From: CAZAQS01 sp964486825
Lineage (GTDB): Bacteria > Chloroflexota > Anaerolineae > Anaerolineales > UBA4823
DNA length: 6,359 nucleotides
Assembly (NCBI GenBank): GCA_964486825.1
Contig: CAZAQS010000268.1
Coordinates: 1-6,359, forward strand
Direction of reading: 5' to 3'
The notes beneath the pieces were generated by a model. That model ran no database searches. It saw nothing but the letters and a program-made list of their open reading frames with translations, and had not been told where the DNA came from. A program made the position numbers and the translations under genes. Below are positions 1-5,123 of this stretch, piece by piece (the first letter of the stretch is position 1; each line of letters begins with the position of its first letter).

Positions 1-64
1 CAAGGAGCATATCAAATAAAACTATCTTGCAAGTTTAGTTCTTGAAAAGTGAAAGGAGATAAAA

Positions 65-1228
65 ATGAGATTACCTACAATGATCAAAACACTTGCCCTG
101 GGAGCTGGGGTTATGTACTTCTATGACCCCGCTCAAGGAAGACGTCGCCGGGCGATGGTGCGAGACCAGTTTACACGCCTGGTAAACCGCACCGATGATG
201 CCATCGATGTATCTTTAGAAGACCTTCGCAACCGCACACGTGGTACTCTGGCGGAGATCATGAACACAGTCAGTGAAGGCGGCTCTCCAGATTGGCTGCT
301 GGAAGAACGTGTTCGAGCCCGGATGGGGCGCAACGTCCAACATGCCGGATCGATCGAGGTGATTGCAGAAGATGGTAACGTGACCCTGCGGGGTCCAATC
401 CTGGCAGAGGATGTAGAGCGCACCATCAAGCGCGTCTCCACGGTCCGCGGAGTCAAAGGGGTATCCAACAAGATGGATATCTACCAGAATGAAGCCGATA
501 TCCCGGGTTTGCAGGGGCAAGCTAACAAGCGCATGGAAAAGCCTGAATGGGAGCAAGAGAATTGGTCTCCTGCCATGCGCCTGATCAGCACAACGGGGGG
601 CGGCCTGATGACCCTGTACGGGCGTGCTCGTGGAGGTCTGGTCGGGACGGCCTTTAAGCTCGCCGGGCTTGGATTGGTTGTTCGAGGGGTCGCAAACCGG
701 GACCTGCCTCGCCTATTTGGCCTCAGTGAAGAACGCCAGGCCATCAGCGTCCAAAAGGCCATCAATATCAACGCTACCCGGCAGGAGTTGTATAACTTCT
801 GGTCGAACCTGGAAAATCTACAGCACTTCATGGCTCACGTAAACGAGGTGCGGACGGTCGGTCCTAACCGCACTCACTGGAAAGTAGCCGGGCCTGCCGG
901 ATCCGAGATCGAATACGAGGCCATGACAACAGAGCAAGTCCCGGACGAGTTGATCGCCTGGAGAACCGTAGAAGGCGAGCCGGTTCGCAGCTCGGGCAAG
1001 GTAAGGTTCGACCCCAATCCGGACGGCAGCACGCGTATCACCGTTCAGATGCAATATACACCGCCTGCCGGAGCTCTCGGGCATGCGGTCGCCATGCTGT
1101 TTGGTACGGATCCAAAACAAGCTATGGATGAGGATATGGTCCGCCTGAAATCTCTCTTTGAAGAAGGGAAAACCACGATCCGCGGGAGAGAGGTCACCAG
1201 GGAGTCCATTATGGGTGAAATGAGATAG
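65..1228 (+). CDS. BON-domain and SRPBCC-domain protein with membrane-prone segments
   Basis: This 387-residue protein has several modules. Residues 6-20 form a short hydrophobic segment ending in YFYDP, followed by a basic stretch (GRRRR), an N-terminus common in small envelope or stress proteins. Residues 75-141 look like a BON domain, a putative phospholipid- or envelope-binding fold, with the DGNVTLRG core and VRGVKGV turn. Residues 170-220 are glycine-rich and hydrophobic, resembling a DUF2892-type membrane segment. Residues 226-370 are an SRPBCC (polyketide cyclase/START-like) ligand-binding domain, recognisable by FWSNLENL, HWKVAGP, ELIAWR and YTPPAG. AAAGGAG at 52-58 lies 6 nt before the ATG and supports this start. 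No catalytic residues can be assigned. A role in binding a lipid or other hydrophobic molecule at the membrane is inferred. The domain order is fairly certain; the function is not known. Confidence 0.9.
   Translation: MRLPTMIKTLALGAGVMYFYDPAQGRRRRAMVRDQFTRLVNRTDDAIDVSLEDLRNRTRGTLAEIMNTVSEGGSPDWLLEERVRARMGRNVQHAGSIEVIAEDGNVTLRGPILAEDVERTIKRVSTVRGVKGVSNKMDIYQNEADIPGLQGQANKRMEKPEWEQENWSPAMRLISTTGGGLMTLYGRARGGLVGTAFKLAGLGLVVRGVANRDLPRLFGLSEERQAISVQKAININATRQELYNFWSNLENLQHFMAHVNEVRTVGPNRTHWKVAGPAGSEIEYEAMTTEQVPDELIAWRTVEGEPVRSSGKVRFDPNPDGSTRITVQMQYTPPAGALGHAVAMLFGTDPKQAMDEDMVRLKSLFEEGKTTIRGREVTRESIMGEMR
287..487 (+). other. BON domain (residues ~75-141 of the first protein)
   Basis: The translated segment starts at DWLLEERVRARMG, runs through IEVIAEDGNVTLRGPI and ends at VRGVKGVSNKMDIY. 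This matches the alpha-beta BON pattern: an amphipathic helix, a strand with a G-x-V-T-L-x-G core, then a helix and a V-x-G-V-x-x-V strand. BON domains occur in OsmY and in secretin-associated proteins, where they are thought to contact phospholipid. The boundaries are approximate. Confidence 0.75.
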
Positions 1229-1240
1229 ACCTAGGATAGC

Positions 1241-1281
1241 GTTGGCAGGCCATGGCAGCAACAGCTCGATCTCCTGCCAGC
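1241..1281 (+). repeat. Inverted repeat just downstream of the first gene
   Basis: TGGCAGG at 1243-1249 pairs with CCTGCCA at 1273-1279, and the stem extends outward through one G-U pair to 1241 and 1281, giving about 9 pairs around a loop of 23 nt. The loop starts with CCATGGC, part of the palindrome GCCATGGC, and repeats TGGCAG at 1253-1258, so the right arm could pair with either copy. It lies 12 nt after the stop codon. No T-run follows, so it may protect the mRNA 3' end or be chance. Confidence 0.3.
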
Positions 1282-1289
1282 GCGCAGAG

Positions 1290-1325
1290 TTCTTCGAAAA
1301 GTTTGAAGAATCAAAGCTGGCTTTT
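1290..1325 (+). terminator. Weak terminator-like pair of hairpins
   Basis: TTCTTC (1290-1295) can pair with GAAGAA (1305-1310). Immediately downstream, AAAGC (1313-1317) can pair with GCTTT (1320-1324), ending in TTTTCTCT. The second hairpin has a very tight loop and a short stem, and the T-run is only four bases, so termination would be inefficient at best. The position, 60-100 nt after the first gene and before a separate group of genes, is what makes it worth recording. Confidence 0.2.
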
Positions 1326-1427
1326 CTCTATCAAGAAGAGACCAGTTCAGGAGGGACTAGTCGCTTTAGCAAATTCGTCAGTCGTGCTTAAGGTGGCTGA
1401 TGAGGGTCCAAATCGCCGGGAGTGAGA

Positions 1428-1450
1428 AGGCCGGTCGTTTAGGCCGGCCT
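1428..1450 (+). repeat. GC-rich hairpin upstream of the second gene
   Basis: AGGCCGG and CCGGCCT form a perfect 7-bp GC-rich stem around a 9-nt loop (1435-1443). No T-run follows, so it is not a standard intrinsic terminator. It lies about 100 nt upstream of the start at 1548 and could be part of a 5' leader structure or a protein-binding site. Function not known. Confidence 0.3.
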
Positions 1451-1537
1451 CCACCCCTGCCGGGAAACCACGAAAATGTAAATGAAAGCTGCGGACGCGT
1501 ACCTGCTGCTCCGGCTTGAGAGAAGGACGTTTGCTAC

Positions 1538-1543
1538 AGGAGG
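1538..1543 (+). promoter_or_regulatory. Ribosome-binding site that sets the start at 1548
   Basis: A perfect AGGAGG lies 4 nt before ATG 1548 and 10 nt before the in-frame ATG 1554. The open frame continues upstream to an ATG at 1482, but no Shine-Dalgarno sequence precedes that codon, and the extra 22 residues look like translated leader. This favours 1548, with 1554 as an alternative. Confidence 0.85.
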
Positions 1544-1547
1544 AACC

Positions 1548-2069
1548 ATGAAGATGAATGAGCTAAGCTGGGATAACAAGCAATCAGCGAGGCAGGTTGT
1601 ATTACATGGAGCGCTATCCGGGCTCCTCGCCACCCTCCCAATGACCCTTTTTATGGGCGCAGCTCATTATTTACTGCCCAGACACCAGCGCTACGATTTA
1701 CATCCTCGATTAATTACGCTCAAGGTAGCTGAAAAAGCAGGTCTGGAGGAGGTTATCGAAGAAGAACCTATCTATACTTTGGCGAGCAGCGCAGCCCATT
1801 TTGGATATGGAGCAGATGGAGGCATTCTCTACGCACTAATGTCCAGGCGTATCCCATTGCCAACTTTTGCACGCGGCATCCTGTTTGGAGCTGCTTTTTG
1901 GGCTGCCGGATACCTGGGTTGGTTGCCCGCAGCAGGTCTCTTGCGTCCGGCTACAGAGCACCCCACCGAAAGGACGGTATTGATGATCCTATCAAATGTC
2001 CTCTACGGGGTCTTTACAGCACTTTTTTACGATTCAATTGCCGGTCAACGAAAATTCTCAAGGAGGTAA
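1548..2069 (+). CDS. Four-helix membrane protein resembling YagU/DUF1440
   Basis: This 173-residue protein has about four hydrophobic helices, near residues 22-42, 80-97, 106-128 and 143-162. Features suggesting a YagU/DUF1440-like inner-membrane family are GLLATLPMTLFMG in the first helix, a cytosol- or periplasm-facing loop with PRHQRYDLHPRLIT, and the motif AAHFGYGADGGILYAL in the second helix. YagU of E. coli has been linked to acid resistance, but the match is from motif memory, so family membership is moderately sure and function is not. The last two codons, AGG AGG, also form the ribosome-binding site of the next gene, whose ATG begins 4 nt after this stop. The two are therefore almost certainly translated from one mRNA and possibly coupled. 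Confidence 0.88.
   Translation: MKMNELSWDNKQSARQVVLHGALSGLLATLPMTLFMGAAHYLLPRHQRYDLHPRLITLKVAEKAGLEEVIEEEPIYTLASSAAHFGYGADGGILYALMSRRIPLPTFARGILFGAAFWAAGYLGWLPAAGLLRPATEHPTERTVLMILSNVLYGVFTALFYDSIAGQRKFSRR
2061..2066 (+). promoter_or_regulatory. Ribosome-binding site embedded in the end of the upstream gene
   Basis: AGGAGG forms the last two sense codons (Arg-Arg) of the membrane-protein gene and lies 7 nt before ATG 2074. It sets the start of the Rieske gene at 2074 rather than at the in-frame ATG 1996, which would lie inside the upstream gene and add 26 non-family-like residues. Confidence 0.88.
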
Positions 2070-2073
2070 AGCT

Positions 2074-2967
2074 ATGAAATTAATCCATGAAGTCATTAAT
2101 TGGATCGATCGCCAACCCTGGTTGGAATGGATAAGTAAAACTACTCAGAAAATTGTGGTATCGATCTTCTCATCCGGAGGGCCAGCAGCATTAAAAATCC
2201 GCGATTTCCTGCATGGCACCTGGTTAGGCCATCCGGTCCATCCGGCGCTTACCGATGTGCCCATCGGTGCATTTACCGCCGCCCTCACCCTGGACACCTT
2301 AGAGATGACAACCGGGAAACGGGCATACGGAAAAGGCGCCGACACGGCCATTAAAGTTGGGTTGGCTGGAGGGGTGGCTGCCGCCGTTACCGGAATCGTC
2401 GATTGGCACCATACCGAACATACACCCCGCAGGATAGGTACTGCACATGCTCTACTCAACACAACAGCCATGGCTCTATATCTCAGCTCGCTGGCGGCTC
2501 GTAGCCGCAGAAATCGGCAAGCCGGGTTTGCCCTGGCAGCGCTGGGGTTCACCGTGTCAACCGCAGCCGCCTACCTGGGAGGACATCTCGTTTTTGCGCA
2601 CAAGATCGGCGTGGATCGCTCTCCAGAAGTTGGTCTCCCGGAGGATTTTGTCTCTGTCATCCCCGAAAGGGAGCTACCCGAGAACCAGCTCTACCGGGTG
2701 GAAGTAAATAACAGCCCGGTGCTATTGGTCCGTAAGGCGGGCCGGATATATGCACTGGCAGAGACCTGCGCCCATATGGCAGGCCCGCTTTCTGAAGGGA
2801 CACTCACCGAGGATAACGCTGTCGAGTGCCCCTGGCACGGCTCACGTTTTTCCCTGGAGGACGGCCGCGTCTTGCGGGGACCATCTACCTATTCCCAACC
2901 CTGCTTTGATGTCAGGGTCAGAGATGGGTTGGTAGAGATTCGCCTGGAAAAGGTCACCACCAGCTGA
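2074..2967 (+). CDS. Membrane-anchored Rieske [2Fe-2S] protein with N-terminal DUF2231 domain
   Basis: This 297-residue protein fuses two domains. Residues about 46-178 match DUF2231, a four-helix membrane domain, with the signature LGHPVHPALTDVPIG (H53, H56), then IVDWHHTEH (H112, H113, H116), H125 and H171. These histidines suggest heme or metal binding, which is inferred. Residues about 200-292 are a Rieske domain with the cluster ligands C232 and H234 (CAHMAGPL) and C252 and H255 (CPWHGSRF). All four ligands are present, so a [2Fe-2S] centre is expected. No catalytic oxygenase domain follows, so this looks like an electron carrier rather than a dioxygenase subunit. The Rieske form resembles the ferredoxin type (biphenyl-dioxygenase ferredoxin) more than the cytochrome bc1 type, because the disulfide cysteines of the latter are absent. 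The gene is separated from the upstream one by only 4 nt. The electron partner is not visible in the window. Confidence 0.93.
   Translation: MKLIHEVINWIDRQPWLEWISKTTQKIVVSIFSSGGPAALKIRDFLHGTWLGHPVHPALTDVPIGAFTAALTLDTLEMTTGKRAYGKGADTAIKVGLAGGVAAAVTGIVDWHHTEHTPRRIGTAHALLNTTAMALYLSSLAARSRRNRQAGFALAALGFTVSTAAAYLGGHLVFAHKIGVDRSPEVGLPEDFVSVIPERELPENQLYRVEVNNSPVLLVRKAGRIYALAETCAHMAGPLSEGTLTEDNAVECPWHGSRFSLEDGRVLRGPSTYSQPCFDVRVRDGLVEIRLEKVTTS
2209..2607 (+). other. DUF2231 membrane domain
   Basis: Residues about 46-178 of the Rieske fusion contain hydrophobic helices near 60-75, 93-110, 123-142 and 149-175. The histidine-bearing loops HPVHP and DWHHTEH are typical of the family. Family function is undefined; conserved histidines near membrane helices suggest a redox cofactor, which is inferred. 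Confidence 0.8.
2671..2949 (+). other. Rieske [2Fe-2S] domain
   Basis: C-x-H (C232, H234) and C-x-x-H (C252, H255) are separated by 17 residues, the normal ferredoxin-type spacing. Strands before and after (LYRVEV, VLLVRKAGRIYAL, FDVRVRDGLVEIRL) complete the Rieske fold. Confidence 0.95.
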
Positions 2968-3018
2968 ACAACCTGGTCGTGAAGGGTTTCCAAAGTAGTT
3001 GAAGATGGAGGAAGTCAA

Positions 3019-3831
3019 ATGTTATCAAAACCGAGAGCAAATGTAGGCCCTCAAGAACGGGCCCTATCTGTCCTCAGTGGCTCGGCTTTCGTATTGTCAG
3101 CCGCGCTACGCCCGTCCAAGATTACCATTCCGCTTGTGGCGAGTGGAAGTTATCTGCTCTTCCGAGGTATAACCGGTCGCTGCTTTGTGTATCAGGCCAT
3201 GGAAATAGATCGCGCTGGGCGTTATGGCATGGAGGGCATCCAGGTTGAGCGCTCCCTCACCATTAACCGCCCACGTACAGAGGTATTCGCTTTCTGGCGG
3301 GACTTTGAAAACTTCCCCATGTTCATGGAGCACCTGGAATCAGTCCATATTCTTGGGGATAAAGAGCATTCCACTCGCTCGCATTGGGTAGCAAAAGGTC
3401 CGCTAAATGTACCGGTTGAGTGGGAAGCAGAGATCTTTGAAGAACGTCAAAACGAATTGATCTCATGGCGCTCCCTTCCCGGATCTGTGGTCGAGAACAG
3501 CGGAACAGTTATCTTCCGCGACGCTCCTGGTGGTCGCGGGACGGAGATCAAGGTAGTAATCAAATATAAACCACCTGCCGGATCTGCCTCGGCCGCTTTC
3601 GCTCGCTTGTTCGGAAAAGAACCAGGTCAACAGATACGCGAAGAGCTGCGGCGTTTTAAGATGATCCTTGAATCGGGAGAAGTTGCTTCCATTACCGGCC
3701 AAACTTCCGGGAGACATAAACAGGTCAAGAAGCAACGGGACGAGCGCAAGAAGTATAAGCACCGCGATGTGGTTATGGAGGCATCTGTCGAGTCCTTCCC
3801 AGCCAGCGATCCTCCCGGCTGGGCCTCTTGA
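3019..3831 (+). CDS. DUF2892-like/SRPBCC membrane-tethered protein with SFPASDPPGW tail
   Basis: This 270-residue protein begins with a DUF2892-like segment (residues about 8-62: PQERALSVLSGSAFVLSAAL, then a second hydrophobic run around 35-50 and GITGRCFVYQA). An SRPBCC domain covers about 75-220, with FWRDFENFP, HWVAKGP, ELISWRSLPG and YKPPAG. A lysine/arginine-rich linker (about 228-249) leads to a C-terminal SFPASDPPGW (259-268), a short conserved motif otherwise seen in small proteins of unknown function. The SRPBCC part aligns along its whole length with that of the first gene, so the two are paralogues. GGAGGAAG at 3007-3014 supports the start; the gap from the Rieske gene is 51 nt. 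It probably binds a hydrophobic ligand at the membrane; the ligand is not known. Confidence 0.92.
   Translation: MLSKPRANVGPQERALSVLSGSAFVLSAALRPSKITIPLVASGSYLLFRGITGRCFVYQAMEIDRAGRYGMEGIQVERSLTINRPRTEVFAFWRDFENFPMFMEHLESVHILGDKEHSTRSHWVAKGPLNVPVEWEAEIFEERQNELISWRSLPGSVVENSGTVIFRDAPGGRGTEIKVVIKYKPPAGSASAAFARLFGKEPGQQIREELRRFKMILESGEVASITGQTSGRHKQVKKQRDERKKYKHRDVVMEASVESFPASDPPGWAS
3793..3822 (+). other. C-terminal SFPASDPPGW motif
   Basis: Residues 259-268 end the second SRPBCC protein two residues before its stop. The motif, preceded by an acidic/alanine helix (VVMEASVESF), recurs as a tail in small stress-associated bacterial proteins, from memory. Its role is unknown; it may be a peptide docking element. 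Confidence 0.6.
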
Positions 3832-3847
3832 CCTCCTACCTATCGAG

Positions 3848-3854
3848 AAAGGAG
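3848..3854 (+). promoter_or_regulatory. Ribosome-binding site that sets the start at 3863
   Basis: AAAGGAG lies 8 nt before ATG 3863. The same frame is open upstream to an ATG at 3668, but that lies inside the previous gene and would add 65 residues not belonging to the dehydrogenase family. The family N-terminus (MKAVCW) begins exactly at 3863. Confidence 0.92.
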
Positions 3855-3862
3855 TTTTTCTT

Positions 3863-5032
3863 ATGAAAGCAGTATGTTGGCGCGGGATACAAAAAGTGAA
3901 GGTAGAAGATGTACCCGACCCTGAGATTATCAACCCCAACGACGCCATCATCAAAGTCACATCGACCGCTATCTGTGGCTCCGATTTGCACCTATATAAC
4001 GGGTATATCCCAGCCATGCTTCCGGGGGACATCCTCGGGCACGAGTTCATGGGAGAAGTCGTTCAGGTGGGACCCGGTGTCAAAAACCTCAAGCCAGACG
4101 ATCGCGTGGTCGTTCCATTTCCGATAGCCTGCGGCAATTGTTATTTCTGCCTGCATGAGCTGTGGTCCCTTTGTGACAACTCCAACCCCAATGCATCCAA
4201 AGCAGAAGCACTGTATAGCTTCTCACCCGCTGGAATTTACGGCTATTCTCATCTCCTGGGAGGCTATGCAGGTGGACAGGCTGAGTTCGTGCGCGTTCCG
4301 TTTGCTGACGTTGGCCCACTCAAGGTAAACGGCCACCTGACCGACGAACAAGTTTTATTCCTTACGGATGCTTTCCCGACCGGTTATATGGCAGCCGAAA
4401 ACGGGAATATCCAACCCGGTGATACAGTAGTAGTCTGGGGTTGCGGCGCGGTCGGCCTGTTCACGATCAAGAGCGCCTATATGCTGGGAGCCGAGCGAGT
4501 CATCGCCATCGACTTCATCCCTGAGCGTCTCCGTTTGGCAAGGGAGTTCGGGGGTGCTGAAATCATGAATTTCGAAGACCTGGATGTGGTCGAAACGCTC
4601 AAAGAGATGACCGGAGGTCGGGGCCCGGATGTCTGTATCGACGCCGTAGGTCTGGAGGCTCATGGCACTGGGCTAGAAGGCTTTTATGACCGCAACAAGC
4701 AACACCTGCGGCTTCAAACCGGACGGCCGCAAGTCTTACGAGAGTGTATCCATGCCTGCCGGAAAGGCGGACACGTATCTTTGGCGGGCGTCTATGGCGG
4801 CTTTCTTGATAAGATCCCCGTGGGGGCGGCATTCAACAAAGGCCTGACGCTAAAAATGGGCCAGACTCATGTCCATAAATATATGCGTCCCCTATTAGAT
4901 AAGATAGAAAACGGTGACATAGACCCATCCTTTATCGTCTCGCATACCCTGAGCCTGGATGAGGCTCCCCATGCCTACGATATCTTTATGCACAAGCAAG
5001 ACGAATGTGTCAAGGTGGTCTTGAAGCCCTAA
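3863..5032 (+). CDS. Zinc-dependent alcohol/formaldehyde dehydrogenase-like MDR enzyme
   Basis: This 389-residue protein is a medium-chain dehydrogenase that oxidises alcohols or aldehydes, or their adducts, with NAD. Catalytic zinc ligands are C38 (AICGSD), H60 (GHE) and D169 (LTDAFPTGY); the aspartate is the ligand used in Pseudomonas formaldehyde dehydrogenase. C90, C93, C96 and C104 form the structural zinc lobe. The nucleotide-binding fold carries GCGAVG (193-198), and D217 after the second strand favours NAD over NADP. An insertion at about 265-297 (HGTGLEGFYDRNKQ...) and the conserved C-terminus MGQTHVHKYM, IDPSFIVSHTL place it in the glutathione-independent formaldehyde dehydrogenase-like/threonine dehydrogenase-like subgroup. 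The length is normal. It starts 31 nt after the SRPBCC gene and is probably cotranscribed. The exact substrate cannot be read from sequence, so I give no symbol. Confidence 0.95.
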   Translation: MKAVCWRGIQKVKVEDVPDPEIINPNDAIIKVTSTAICGSDLHLYNGYIPAMLPGDILGHEFMGEVVQVGPGVKNLKPDDRVVVPFPIACGNCYFCLHELWSLCDNSNPNASKAEALYSFSPAGIYGYSHLLGGYAGGQAEFVRVPFADVGPLKVNGHLTDEQVLFLTDAFPTGYMAAENGNIQPGDTVVVWGCGAVGLFTIKSAYMLGAERVIAIDFIPERLRLAREFGGAEIMNFEDLDVVETLKEMTGGRGPDVCIDAVGLEAHGTGLEGFYDRNKQHLRLQTGRPQVLRECIHACRKGGHVSLAGVYGGFLDKIPVGAAFNKGLTLKMGQTHVHKYMRPLLDKIENGDIDPSFIVSHTLSLDEAPHAYDIFMHKQDECVKVVLKP

Positions 5033-5123
5033 CCAGTCAAGATTATCCAAGTTTAATAAAAAAATATGAAAGGATTAGCGACTAGATAATATCCAGCAGA
5101 TCACAACCAGAAAGGAAGGAGAA
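5033..5123 (+). promoter_or_regulatory. AT-rich gap with a possible promoter
   Basis: This 91-nt gap is clearly more AT-rich than its surroundings, with TTTAATAAAAAAATATG at 5052-5068. GATAAT at 5085-5090 resembles a -10 box, but no good -35 lies 16-18 nt upstream. It may carry a separate promoter for the last two genes, or only an A/T-rich leader within one operon. No terminator hairpin is visible after the stop at 5032. The downstream ribosome-binding site is GAAAGGAAGGAG at 5110-5121. Confidence 0.25.

Larger units (their letters stand above)
1229..1547. other. 319-base gene-free stretch with small inverted repeats
   Basis: No convincing coding sequence lies here; the open frame that runs in from 1482 lacks its own ribosome-binding site. 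Four short inverted repeats are visible: TGGCAGG/CCTGCCA (1243-1249 with 1273-1279), TTCTTC/GAAGAA (1290-1295 with 1305-1310), AAAGC/GCTTT (1313-1317 with 1320-1324, followed by one further T) and AGGCCGG/CCGGCCT (1428-1434 with 1444-1450). None has the long stem plus T-run of a clear intrinsic terminator. No good -35/-10 pair was found. This is the only large gap, so it probably holds the end of one transcription unit and the promoter of the next, but that is inferred from spacing alone. Confidence 0.6.

Noticed and set aside
1..19. Possible end of an upstream gene (frame reading KEHIK then TAA at 17-19)
   Set aside because: Only five codons are visible; any random frame could end this way, so it is not supportable.
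818..1261. Minus-strand open frame of 147 codons
   Set aside because: It lies opposite the SRPBCC domain, whose motifs fix the + strand frame, and has no recognisable domain.
1303..1331. TTGAAG at 1303-1308 as a -35 box
   Set aside because: The hexamer 17 nt downstream is CTCTAT, which is a poor -10 match.
1482..1547. Longer N-terminus for the YagU-like protein starting at ATG 1482
   Set aside because: No ribosome-binding site precedes 1482, whereas a perfect AGGAGG precedes 1548.
1996..2073. Longer N-terminus for the Rieske fusion starting at ATG 1996
   Set aside because: It lies inside the upstream gene, lacks a ribosome-binding site, and ATG 2074 has AGGAGG at ideal spacing.
3798..3823. 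CCCAGCC/GGCTGGG hairpin at the end of the second SRPBCC gene, considered as a terminator
   Set aside because: It lies within the coding region encoding the conserved tail, has a 12-nt loop and no T-run, and the next gene starts 31 nt later.
3668..3862. 65-residue N-terminal extension of the zinc dehydrogenase
   Set aside because: It overlaps the SRPBCC gene in another frame, and the family N-terminus MKAVCW begins at 3863.
3463..4050. Minus-strand open frame of 195 codons
   Set aside because: It spans the end of one well-supported gene and the start of another on the opposite strand, with no recognisable domain.
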